A stretch of DNA of 5,614 nucleotides from Bacillota bacterium (GTDB lineage: Bacteria; Bacillota; Dehalobacteriia; UBA4068; UBA4997). The position numbers and the translations under genes were made by a program. Below the pieces are notes generated by a model that was not told the origin of the DNA, ran no database searches, and worked only from the letters and a program-made list of their open reading frames with translations. Positions 1 to 5,283 of this stretch are shown here, in pieces (within the stretch, counting starts at the first letter, position 1; each line of letters starts with the position of its first letter). The stretch is taken from contig JAFQHB010000024.1 in assembly GCA_017398165.1 (NCBI GenBank), positions 1 through 5,614 on the forward strand. Direction: 5' to 3'.

Positions 1-1
1 C

Positions 2-361
2 GGTAATGTGGATGCCTATATCCGTGTTGCCATTATCCCCACTTGGGAGGACGATGAAGGCAATCCCGTGGGCGTATCTGCTAGCCTGAATGATTTGGAT
101 ATTGTATGGACAAGTAGTAATAAGTGGGAAAAAGGTGATGACGGTTTCTGGTATTATACCTCACCTGTATCGGCAGGGGCCAGTACTGGGAACTTGATTG
201 CAGAGGCTACTGTAAAGACTGCTAATGGCTATAAAATGAACTTGCAGATTCTGGCGCAGGGCATACAGGCCGACGGCGTTGACAGTAATGACGAAACACC
301 AGTGGAGCAGGCTTGGGGCGAAAATGCAGCAGCCGGGCTTGTTCAAGGAGGTAATGCGTGA
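2..361 (+). CDS. SipW-dependent / TasA-like exported structural protein, C-terminal part (5' end outside window)
   Basis: This reading frame is open from the first complete codon, so its start and signal peptide lie upstream; 119 codons are visible before TGA 359-361. The segment VDAYIRVAIIPTWED close to the left edge, then DGFWYYTSPVSAG and the ending LQILAQGIQADG...EQAWG, matches what I recall of small Firmicute proteins with a SipW-type signal peptide, related to TasA/camelysin: secreted beta-sandwich proteins that form matrix fibres. There is no C-terminal sorting signal, membrane helix or basic tail, so the protein is probably released or polymerised rather than sortase-anchored. It is translationally linked to the next gene (TGATG junction) and sits in a cassette with a CnaB surface protein and a sortase, which supports a role at the cell surface. 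The GTG at 8 is an internal Val codon, not a convincing start, because it lies inside the conserved segment with no ribosome site in view. The family call is by motif memory; the fibre role is inferred. Confidence 0.7.
   Translation, partial: GNVDAYIRVAIIPTWEDDEGNPVGVSASLNDLDIVWTSSNKWEKGDDGFWYYTSPVSAGASTGNLIAEATVKTANGYKMNLQILAQGIQADGVDSNDETPVEQAWGENAAAGLVQGGNA
345..351 (+). promoter_or_regulatory. Ribosome binding site that sets the CnaB protein start at 361
   Basis: AAGGAGG lies inside the last codons of the preceding gene, 9 nt before ATG 361. A GTG at 358 is in frame directly before it, but the ATG gives the better spacing and a classic MKKIFKK signal peptide start. The stop of the upstream gene and this ATG share one base, which suggests translational coupling. 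Confidence 0.8.
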
Positions 362-1503
362 TGAAGAAGATCTTTAAGAAACTCACCACCCTCCTGATGG
401 CCGGAGCCCTCTGCATCGGTATGGCGAGTGCGGCATTCGCGGCAGACAGCACATTGACGTATACCGGCAGCGGTGAGAACAGCTTCGTCTTTGTGCCGGG
501 CAGTACTTATGCTGCCACCGACCTTTTCAATGGGCTGCACAATGCGATGCCGGGCGATACCCTGACCCAGACCATTACCATCACCAATGAGAACAAAGAC
601 TCTGACTATATCAAGGTCTGGCTGGGGGCTATGCTGCACGATAAGAATACAGACCTCAGTCCTGATGTGCTGGCCGCACTCTCGGCCGATGAGCGCCGCC
701 AGACCGAGGGCGAACTGGCGTATATGCGCGATTTCCTCGAGCAGCTCACCCTGACAGTATGGAAGGGCTCCGAGAAAACCGACGAAAACATCATCTATAC
801 CGGCCACCCGAATTCGCTGGAGGATGGCTTTGAAAGTGAAAATGTCCTGCTGGGCAATGTCGATAAAGGCAAGAGCATCACTCTGACCGCTGAGTTGCAG
901 GTGCCGATCGAGCTTGGCAATCAATACGCCAACCGCATTGGCGAGGTCGCCTGGAAATTCGTCATTGAGGAGCGCAATAACGGCGGCGGTGGTGGCGGCG
1001 GCAGCAGCACCGATACCAGCCTGACTGTCAGCAAGGTCTGGGATGATGATGGCGAGGGTCGCCCGGCAAGCGTGACCGCAGCCCTGATCCGTGCCGACAA
1101 AACCGGCGAGAGGGTGGAAGAAACCGTCACCCTGAGTGAAGCCAATAGCTGGACATATACCTGGACGGGGCTTGATGATGCCTGCGAGTGGAGTGTCCTG
1201 GAGCAGAATATCCCCGCCGGGTATCAGGCCACATACAGCACCTCGGCATCCGGCAAGGTGACCAGCATTATCAATACCAAAGCCCCGGAAGGCATTCCTC
1301 CCGGCGGTGACACACCTCCCGGCGGCGACACCCCTCCCGGCGGCGACACCCCCGGCACAGACGCTCCCGATGACCCGGTATTCACCTCCGACCTGACGGT
1401 GATAAAAGCCTGGGATGACGATAACAACCCCGATCGTCCGGGCAGCGTCACCCTGCAGCTTTACAATGGCACTGCCGCCGTTGATACCATCACTCTGACC
1501 TAG
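361..1503 (+). CDS. Secreted CnaB-domain surface protein, ending at an in-frame amber codon
   Basis: A 380-residue product if translation stops at TAG 1501-1503. Residues 1-27 form a signal peptide (KKIFKK, a hydrophobic core, cleavage likely after AFA27). Residues 28 to about 205 resemble the TasA/CalY-like N-terminal domain of clostridial surface proteins (DLF...MPGDTLTQTITITN). A seven-glycine run (208-214) leads to CnaB domain 1 (about 220-306), which has the residues expected for an intramolecular isopeptide bond: Lys225 in LTVSKVW, Glu281 in WSVLEQNIPAGY and Asn305 in SIINT. Three PPGGDT repeats (313-330) link it to CnaB domain 2, which begins at about 345 with Lys349 in LTVIKAW. The stop falls at codon 381, in the middle of this domain, and the remainder is encoded in the same frame to 1758. 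Cut here, the protein lacks the Glu/Asn partners of domain 2 and any wall anchor, so it would be secreted. It is probably the major substrate or anchor for the sortase encoded next. The domain calls are firm; the state of the gene (mutated, erroneous or read through) is open. Confidence 0.85.
   Translation: MKKIFKKLTTLLMAGALCIGMASAAFAADSTLTYTGSGENSFVFVPGSTYAATDLFNGLHNAMPGDTLTQTITITNENKDSDYIKVWLGAMLHDKNTDLSPDVLAALSADERRQTEGELAYMRDFLEQLTLTVWKGSEKTDENIIYTGHPNSLEDGFESENVLLGNVDKGKSITLTAELQVPIELGNQYANRIGEVAWKFVIEERNNGGGGGGGSSTDTSLTVSKVWDDDGEGRPASVTAALIRADKTGERVEETVTLSEANSWTYTWTGLDDACEWSVLEQNIPAGYQATYSTSASGKVTSIINTKAPEGIPPGGDTPPGGDTPPGGDTPGTDAPDDPVFTSDLTVIKAWDDDNNPDRPGSVTLQLYNGTAAVDTITLT
982..1002 (+). 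repeat. Seven-glycine codon run
   Basis: Seven consecutive Gly codons (GGC/GGT) encode residues 208-214, a flexible hinge between the N-terminal domain and CnaB domain 1. The mixed GGC/GGT codons make simple slippage less likely than in a pure homopolymer run, though gain or loss of triplets would keep the frame. Confidence 0.8.
1297..1350 (+). repeat. Three tandem 18-bp repeats encoding PPGGDT
   Basis: The unit CCTCCCGGCGGYGACACM occurs three times head to tail, the copies differing only at third codon positions, followed by a partial PGTD. It encodes a Pro/Gly-rich stalk between the two CnaB domains. Because 18 bp is a multiple of three, changes in copy number would alter stalk length without shifting the frame, as is common in Gram-positive surface proteins. 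Confidence 0.9.
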
Positions 1504-1758
1504 GCTGACGGTTGGCGCCATACCTGGGATGATCTGGCTGCCGACGGCCAGTGGCGCGTTATCGAGGTGGATATCCCCGATGGCTACACCCCGGTTTACA
1601 GCGCAGCTGACGGTGTAATCACCATCACCAACACTGCATCGCTGATCGATACCGGTCAAATAAACTGGCCTATACCGCTGCTTGGCGGTCTGGGCGTGCT
1701 GGCGATGGCATCCGGCATCATACTGATGCGGAGAAAGAAAGACCATGCGGCAGAATAA
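1504..1758 (+). pseudogene. Same-frame continuation after the amber codon: rest of CnaB domain 2, LIDTG sorting signal and membrane anchor
   Basis: Directly after TAG 1501-1503 the same frame runs for 84 codons to TAA 1756-1758. Numbered through the amber codon, it supplies the domain 2 partners Glu402 (WRVIEVDIPDGY) and Asn424 (TITNT), then an LPxTG-like signal LIDTG (428-432) followed by QINWPIP, a hydrophobic helix (about 438-455) and the basic tail RRKK (457-460). This is the standard C-terminus of a sortase substrate. The segment has no signal peptide or convincing start of its own (a GTG at 1567 lies in mid-domain with no clear ribosome site), so it makes sense only as part of the upstream gene. 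Every key residue is kept, so the interruption is recent, a sequencing error, or read through. The full protein would be 465 residues counting the amber position. The pseudogene label is provisional. Confidence 0.75.
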
Positions 1759-2341
1759 AGCAGGGCTTGCCCTGATGCTGACAGGAGCAGCGCTGATAGC
1801 CTCGGCGCTGTTCTTATTTTGGGGGAACAGTACAGAGGACGATAATGCCGGCCAGCAAGCCGCGATAATGCTGCAAAAAGTACAGGAAACCATCCCGGAG
1901 ACAACAGTAGAGCCCGCCAAACTGACTATAACCGAGGTTGGCGGCTACGAATATATCGGTTACATCTCAATACCCAGTCTGGAGTTAGAGCTGCCGGTAA
2001 TGGCCGAGTGGGATTATGACCGTCTGAAGATCGCTCCCTGTCGTCATTTTGGCTCACCGGAGTCGGATGATCTGGTAATTGCGGCGCATAACTACAAGAA
2101 TCACTTTGGCCGTCTGGGCAGGCTGGATGCCGAGGACGTTGTCATTTTCACCGATATGGATGGCGGCAGCAGTACCTATGCGGTGCGTTCAGTACAGCGC
2201 GTAGAACCCACAGATGTGGAGGCAGTGCAGGACAGCGAGTACGATCTGGTGCTTTACACCTGTGCTTTCAGCGGCGAGGAGCGTATCATCGCAGGCTGCC
2301 AACGCCTGACGGACGATAAAGATATCCAGAAAAAGTCATAA
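1745..2341 (+). CDS. Sortase (cysteine transpeptidase) of the surface-protein cassette
   Basis: This 198-residue protein is a membrane-anchored transpeptidase that would cleave an LPxTG-like signal (here probably LIDTG) and join the substrate to the cell wall or to another subunit. Residues about 6-26 form an N-terminal membrane helix without a cleavage site, so the catalytic domain faces outward. The catalytic triad is visible: His115 in IAAHNYKNHFGRL, Cys173 in LVLYTCAFSG and Arg180 in GEERIIAGCQR. Length and layout fit small clostridial class B/D-like sortases; the exact class cannot be fixed by eye. ATG 1745 overlaps the end of the CnaB protein frame by 14 nt and has GGAGA (1730-1734) 10 nt upstream, so the two are expected to be co-translated. 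It ends in tandem TAA codons just before a strong terminator. The intact sortase beside a substrate whose anchor lies behind a stop codon is the odd point here. Confidence 0.92.
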   Translation: MRQNKAGLALMLTGAALIASALFLFWGNSTEDDNAGQQAAIMLQKVQETIPETTVEPAKLTITEVGGYEYIGYISIPSLELELPVMAEWDYDRLKIAPCRHFGSPESDDLVIAAHNYKNHFGRLGRLDAEDVVIFTDMDGGSSTYAVRSVQRVEPTDVEAVQDSEYDLVLYTCAFSGEERIIAGCQRLTDDKDIQKKS

Positions 2342-2349
2342 TAAAGCTG

Positions 2350-2381
2350 CAAAATACCGCCTCGGTCGAGGCGGTATTTTG
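2350..2381 (+). terminator. Rho-independent terminator after the sortase gene
   Basis: A perfect 14-bp stem, CAAAATACCGCCTC (2350-2363) with GAGGCGGTATTTTG (2368-2381), is closed by a GGTC loop. The T-rich 3' arm supplies the U tract, and the A-rich 5' arm means it may work in both directions. It begins 9 nt after the sortase stop and closes the surface cassette. Confidence 0.9.
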
Positions 2382-2451
2382 TATCTGTGCGGCTGCGGGG
2401 CAAAATCTCCGCAAAAATGCCTTGTTAATGCCAACAGAGATAAAAAATTGC

Positions 2452-2480
2452 TTGCTATTCACCCCCGAAAAGACTATACT
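2452..2480 (+). promoter_or_regulatory. Sigma-A-type promoter for the phosphoglycerate mutase gene
   Basis: TTGCTA (2452-2457) and TATACT (2475-2480) are separated by 17 bp and lie in an AT-rich stretch just after the terminator. Four of six -35 bases and five of six -10 bases match consensus. Transcription would begin near 2487, leaving a leader of about 87 nt before the ATG at 2574. Confidence 0.6.
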
Positions 2481-2496
2481 AATAAGATATCAGGTA

Positions 2497-2530
2497 CGCC
2501 CGATGTCGGGTGCTGCCTGTTGTGGCAGTG
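2497..2530 (+). promoter_or_regulatory. Two small hairpins in the leader of the mutase gene
   Basis: The first hairpin is CGCCCG / CGGGTG (2497-2502 with 2507-2512, one G-U pair, loop ATGT). The second is CTGCC / GGCAG (2513-2517 with 2524-2528, loop TGTTGT). They stack end to end, and the second could add two wobble pairs only by competing with the first. Neither is followed by a T tract, so this is not a terminator. It could be an mRNA-stabilising or regulatory 5' structure; no known riboswitch was recognised. Confidence 0.35.
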
Positions 2531-2573
2531 TCTATAGCAGTGCAAAAAATAAGTGATTTTTAAGGAGAAAGCT

Positions 2574-3794
2574 ATGAAATACGTTTTTATTCTGGCTGAT
2601 GGTATGGCCGATTGGCCGATCGAGGCGCTGGGCGGCAAGACCCCGATGACGGTGGCCGATAAGCCGCATATCAATGCGATGGCTGCGGGTGGCATCACCG
2701 GTCTGTGCCAGACAGTACCGCCGCAGTTTTCGCCGGGCTCGGATGTAGCCAATCTTTCGGTGCTGGGTTATCCCCCGGCGGAGTTTTATACCGGCCGCTC
2801 CTCGCTGGAGGCGGCTTCGGCCGGGGTGCTGCTGCGCCCGGGTGATGTGACTCTGCGTGCCAATCTGGTACATATCTCGGATGAGCCTGTCTTTGCCGAT
2901 AAGACGATGATAGATTACTCCGGCGGCGAGGTGGCCTCGGAGGATGCGGCCGAGCTGCTGCGTGCCGTGGCGGCCGAGCTGGATAATGAAGAACAGGCGA
3001 TCTATCCCGGCATCTCCTACCGCAATATTCTGCTGCGCCACAATGCTCAGGATGATACTTCCTACAAGCCGGCACACGATATTATGGGGCAGCGGCTGGG
3101 GGATAATCTGCCGCAGGGCAACTGGGCCGAGGCGGCGGTGCGCTATATGGAGCGCGCGCATGAGATTCTCAAAAAACATCCGTACAATATTGAGCGTGTA
3201 CGCCAGGGCAAGATACCGGCCGATGCGCTGTGGCTGTGGGGACCCGGCACACGTCCGGCGCTGCCTTCTTTCCGCGAGCGTTATGGGCTAAAAGGCGGCG
3301 TGGTGAGTGCTGTCGACCTGATACGCGGTATCGGCATATCTGCCGGGATGGATATTCTGTATCTTTCCTCGGCGACCGGTGGTGTGGTCACGGATTTCCG
3401 CGGCAAGGGCGAGATCGCGGCGGCTTATCTGCAGGGCGGCGGTGAGTTTGTCTTTGTGCATATCGAGGCGCCGGACGAGAGCGGACACCAGAATCTGCTG
3501 GACAAGAAAATATCGGCTATCGAGCGTATTGATCAGGAGACTATCCCGCCGATATTGGATGCACTGGCGGCGCTGGGCGAGGATTACCGTATGATCGTGA
3601 TGCCCGACCACGCAACACCGCTGGCTATCCGCACACACGCGCGTGATGCTGTGCCGTTCGTAATTTTTGACAGCCGTTATCATCGGTTGGATGGTACGGT
3701 GGTGCATGATGAGGCACGCTCGGCAGAACAGGGTTTGCTGCTGCCGGACGGCCAGACGCTGATACAGCGTTTCCTGGATGCCGATTTTCATTGA
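2574..3794 (+). CDS. apgM: Cofactor-independent phosphoglycerate mutase, archaeal type (ApgM / 'proposed homoserine kinase' family)
   Basis: This 406-residue cytoplasmic metalloenzyme belongs to the alkaline phosphatase superfamily. It has the N-terminal metal motif LADGMADWPIEALGGKTP (Asp9), the nucleophile segment PGSDVANLSVLGYP (Ser56), YTGRSSLEAAS, the central WLWGPGTRP...GGVVSAVDLIRGIG, then HIEAPDESGH (His297, Asp301, His305) and MPDHATP (Asp345, His346) with RTH (His355). Length and motif order match the bacterial branch called both phosphoglycerate mutase (3-PG to 2-PG in glycolysis) and proposed homoserine kinase, because relatives often sit near threonine genes. Sequence alone cannot separate the two roles. 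No threonine gene is visible here, though an amino acid exporter follows. ATG 2574 was chosen because AAGGAG (2562-2567) lies 6 nt upstream; an in-frame GTG at 2553 would place the ribosome site inside the gene. No terminator is evident after the stop. Confidence 0.9.
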   Translation: MKYVFILADGMADWPIEALGGKTPMTVADKPHINAMAAGGITGLCQTVPPQFSPGSDVANLSVLGYPPAEFYTGRSSLEAASAGVLLRPGDVTLRANLVHISDEPVFADKTMIDYSGGEVASEDAAELLRAVAAELDNEEQAIYPGISYRNILLRHNAQDDTSYKPAHDIMGQRLGDNLPQGNWAEAAVRYMERAHEILKKHPYNIERVRQGKIPADALWLWGPGTRPALPSFRERYGLKGGVVSAVDLIRGIGISAGMDILYLSSATGGVVTDFRGKGEIAAAYLQGGGEFVFVHIEAPDESGHQNLLDKKISAIERIDQETIPPILDALAALGEDYRMIVMPDHATPLAIRTHARDAVPFVIFDSRYHRLDGTVVHDEARSAEQGLLLPDGQTLIQRFLDADFH

Positions 3795-3946
3795 TGCTGA
3801 TTTTTATTAAATTGTTTTGTGCTGCTGCCTCTTGGATTGGGCATTACGGCACGCCCATACTGCCGTGCGGGTTAGACAGCTGCGTTTGCTAATTCGACGG
3901 GGCAGGGTGTCTTTCGGGGCAAGAGTTTTTCGTATAGAGAGTTTTT
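3795..3946 (+). promoter_or_regulatory. azlC leader region with imperfect hairpin and weak promoter-like sites
   Basis: This 152-nt gap holds no convincing open reading frame. An imperfect hairpin pairs AGACA (3874-3878) plus CTGC (3880-3883) with GCAG (3902-3905) plus TGTCT (3908-3912), giving nine pairs around a small internal loop. CGGGGCA appears twice, at about 3898 and 3915. A weak promoter may be TTGGAT (3832-3837) with CATACT (3856-3861), 18 bp apart; TATAGA at 3933-3938 lacks a good -35. No T-box signature or clear terminator for the upstream mutase gene was found. The structure could be a regulatory leader, or a chance fold. Confidence 0.3.
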
Positions 3947-4666
3947 ATGAAAGAGAAGAATTTTTTGCAATATAAGCTGGGCTTTCGGGATGGTGTGCCG
4001 ATCGGCCTGGGGTATTTTTCCGTCGCTTTTACGTTTGGTCTGGCGGCGATGGCGATGGGGCTGCCGCTGTGGGCGCCGGTGCTGATATCACTGACCAACG
4101 TGACGTCCGCCGGGCAGTTTGCCGGGCTGACGGTCATCGCGGCGCTGGGCTCGGTGATCGAGATCGTGCTTTCGCAGCTCATCATCAATATGCGTTATGC
4201 ACTGATGAGCCTTTCACTTTCGCAGAAGCTGGACGGCACGGTGCGTCTGCGTGATCGTTTCCTGATCGCCTTCATCAATACGGATGAGGTTTTCGCCGTG
4301 GCGGCCGGGCGGCCGGGAGAAGTCGGGCGCTGGTATATGTTTGGCCTGATTACTGCGCCGTATCTGGGTTGGGGGCTGGGTACGCTGTGTGGTGCGGCGG
4401 CGGGTGATATTATGCCGGATTCATTGGCAGCGGCGCTGGGTATCGCTATTTATGGTATGTTCCTGGCTATTATCATCCCCCCGGCCAAGAAAGATCGCCC
4501 AATCGTGGGTGTTATCGCTATTGCCGTGGTGCTGAGCTGCCTGCTGCAGTGGGCGCCGGTTTTTGCCGGGCTGGGCAGTGGTTTTGTCATCATTATCTGT
4601 ACTCTGGTGGCGGCGACGCTGGGTGCGTGGCTCTGCCCGGTAAAGGAGGATGCGGCCGATGCCTGA
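3947..4666 (+). CDS. azlC: AzlC-family branched-chain amino acid exporter, large subunit
   Basis: A 239-residue integral membrane protein. AzlC and AzlD together form an exporter of branched-chain amino acids and analogues (Bacillus azlCD confers 4-azaleucine resistance; BrnFE of Corynebacterium is related). The family signature is plain: GFRDGVPIGLGYFSVAFTFG (12-31), LISLTNVTSAGQFAG (46-60), then NMRYALMSLSLSQKL (81-95), AFINTDEVFAVA (108-119) and GLGTLCGAAAGDIMP (143-157). Several hydrophobic segments follow through to about 229, before a short acidic tail. Length is normal for the family. ATG 3947 is preceded only by a weak purine stretch (AGAGAG, 3936-3941), so translation may be modest or leader-controlled, but the conserved N-terminus fits this start. 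The gene overlaps azlD by 8 nt, indicating a two-subunit operon. Confidence 0.93.
   Translation: MKEKNFLQYKLGFRDGVPIGLGYFSVAFTFGLAAMAMGLPLWAPVLISLTNVTSAGQFAGLTVIAALGSVIEIVLSQLIINMRYALMSLSLSQKLDGTVRLRDRFLIAFINTDEVFAVAAGRPGEVGRWYMFGLITAPYLGWGLGTLCGAAAGDIMPDSLAAALGIAIYGMFLAIIIPPAKKDRPIVGVIAIAVVLSCLLQWAPVFAGLGSGFVIIICTLVAATLGAWLCPVKEDAADA
4642..4649 (+). promoter_or_regulatory. Ribosome binding site that decides the azlD start
   Basis: AAAGGAGG lies inside the end of azlC. It directly abuts the in-frame ATG at 4650, leaving no spacer, but is 9 nt from ATG 4659. The site therefore supports 4659 as the real start and an 8-nt overlap with azlC. Confidence 0.8.
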
Positions 4667-4979
4667 TACTATGCAGCTTTTGATCTACATCGGGGCGATG
4701 GCGCTGGTGACGTATCTCATCCGCCTGCTGCCGCTGGTGCTTTTTACCAAAAAGATCACCAACCGTTTTGTAAAGTCCTTTCTTTATTATGTGCCGTATG
4801 CGGTGCTGGGTGCGATGACGATACCGGCGATATTTACCTCCACCACCTACGTGGCATCGGCGGCTGTAGGTCTGGCCGTGGCGGTCTTCTTCGCATATCG
4901 CGAGAAAAGTCTGCTCTTTGTGGCGGTATCGGCCAGTACAGCGGTTTTCGTGGCGGAGCGGGTCATTGAATTCTTCTGA
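4659..4979 (+). CDS. azlD: AzlD-family branched-chain amino acid transport protein, small subunit
   Basis: A 106-residue membrane protein, the usual AzlD size. It has about four hydrophobic segments (roughly 6-29, 41-62, 64-80, 86-99) and the family motif YLIRLLPLVLF (19-29), then KSFLYYVPYAVLGAMTIPAIF (39-59). It is the obligate partner of AzlC in the inner-membrane exporter, and the 8-nt overlap with azlC fits balanced production of both subunits. The start at 4659 rather than 4650 follows from ribosome-site spacing. An excisionase-like gene begins only 16 nt after its stop, which suggests one transcript for all three. Confidence 0.92.
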   Translation: MPDTMQLLIYIGAMALVTYLIRLLPLVLFTKKITNRFVKSFLYYVPYAVLGAMTIPAIFTSTTYVASAAVGLAVAVFFAYREKSLLFVAVSASTAVFVAERVIEFF

Positions 4980-4995
4980 GAGGGTGGCGGACATT

Positions 4996-5199
4996 TTGGC
5001 TGATAACGAAGTGCCGATTTGGGAAAAATACACGCTGACGATAGCGGAGGCGGCACAGTATTTCCGCATTGGCGAGAACAAGCTGCGTAAGCTGGCGGAG
5101 GAGAATATGACCTCCGGCTGGGTGCTGATGAATGGCAATCGTATCCAGATCAAGCGCAAACAGTTTGAAAAATTTATTGACAGCCTGGATGCGATTTAG
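4996..5199 (+). CDS. Tn916-type excisionase (Xis) homologue, no integrase alongside
   Basis: A small winged-helix DNA-binding protein. The sequence VPIWEKYTLTIAEAAQYFRIGENKLRKLAEEN followed by WVLMNGNRIQIKRKQFEKFIDSLDAI is almost word for word the Tn916 excisionase as I recall it, including the helix-turn-helix (TIAEAAQYFRIGENKLRKLA, 15-34) and the wing with NGNRIQIKRKQFE. Xis binds near the element ends and steers the tyrosine integrase toward excision. TTG 4996 was chosen because it gives 67 residues, the length of Tn916 Xis, with a purine-rich site (GAGAGGG, 4978-4984) about 11 nt before it; GTG 4984 would add four residues. In Tn916 the integrase gene follows xis directly, but here a terminator and an unrelated gene follow. 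It is therefore a relic of an element or a captured regulator. It ends in TAG, which evidently acts as a normal stop. Confidence 0.88.
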   Translation: MADNEVPIWEKYTLTIAEAAQYFRIGENKLRKLAEENMTSGWVLMNGNRIQIKRKQFEKFIDSLDAI

Positions 5200-5211
5200 T
5201 CCGGATATGAT

Positions 5212-5240
5212 TTGACAGTTGGCTTTTTAATCGGCAAAAT
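5212..5240 (+). promoter_or_regulatory. Promoter-like element after the xis homologue, within an inverted repeat
   Basis: A perfect -35 hexamer TTGACA (5212-5217) is followed after 17 bp by CAAAAT (5235-5240), four of six matches to the -10 consensus. It sits between inverted 7-mers CCGGATA (5201-5207) and TATCCGG (5241-5247). A transcript from here would meet the terminator at 5284-5311 after about 65 nt, so it is either a short RNA, a read-through promoter for the next gene, or chance. Confidence 0.4.
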
Positions 5241-5283
5241 TATCCGGGGCGCGGCATTGAGGCCGAGACAGTGTATATGGCAG

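Noticed and set aside
1..361. Lower GC in the first gene as a sign of recent transfer
   Set aside because: Hand counts of single lines vary widely within the next gene too (48% to 72%), so a sharp boundary cannot be claimed from this window.
1567..1758. Separate small gene beginning at GTG 1567
   Set aside because: It starts in mid-domain with no signal peptide and no convincing ribosome site, and it is in frame with the interrupted CnaB gene.
343..1920. A 525-codon open frame on the minus strand across the CnaB and sortase genes
   Set aside because: It lies opposite genes with clear domains and has low-complexity Gly/Ala/Val/Arg content typical of an antisense shadow of GC-rich codons. It has no recognisable motif.
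2395..2412. Hairpin GCGGGG / CTCCGC with loop CAAAAT
   Set aside because: Only six pairs with one wobble and no T tract on either strand; it lies just after a much stronger terminator and is likely chance.
2532..3179. A 215-codon minus-strand frame opposite the mutase gene
   Set aside because: It is antisense to an intact, well-conserved enzyme gene and shows no family motif; it is a coding shadow.
3795..3946. T-box or known riboswitch upstream of azlC
   Set aside because: No T-box consensus near the AGGGTGG type, no antiterminator/terminator pair and no other riboswitch core was recognisable.
4593..5159. A 188-codon minus-strand frame opposite azlD and xis
   Set aside because: It covers three real gene segments in antisense and has no domain or sensible start.
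1501..5199. General reassignment of TAG to a sense codon in this organism
   Set aside because: The xis homologue ends in TAG at the exact expected C-terminus (DSLDAI), and translation past it would run through the promoter-like region and terminator. TAG therefore works as a stop at least there, so only site-specific read-through remains plausible.
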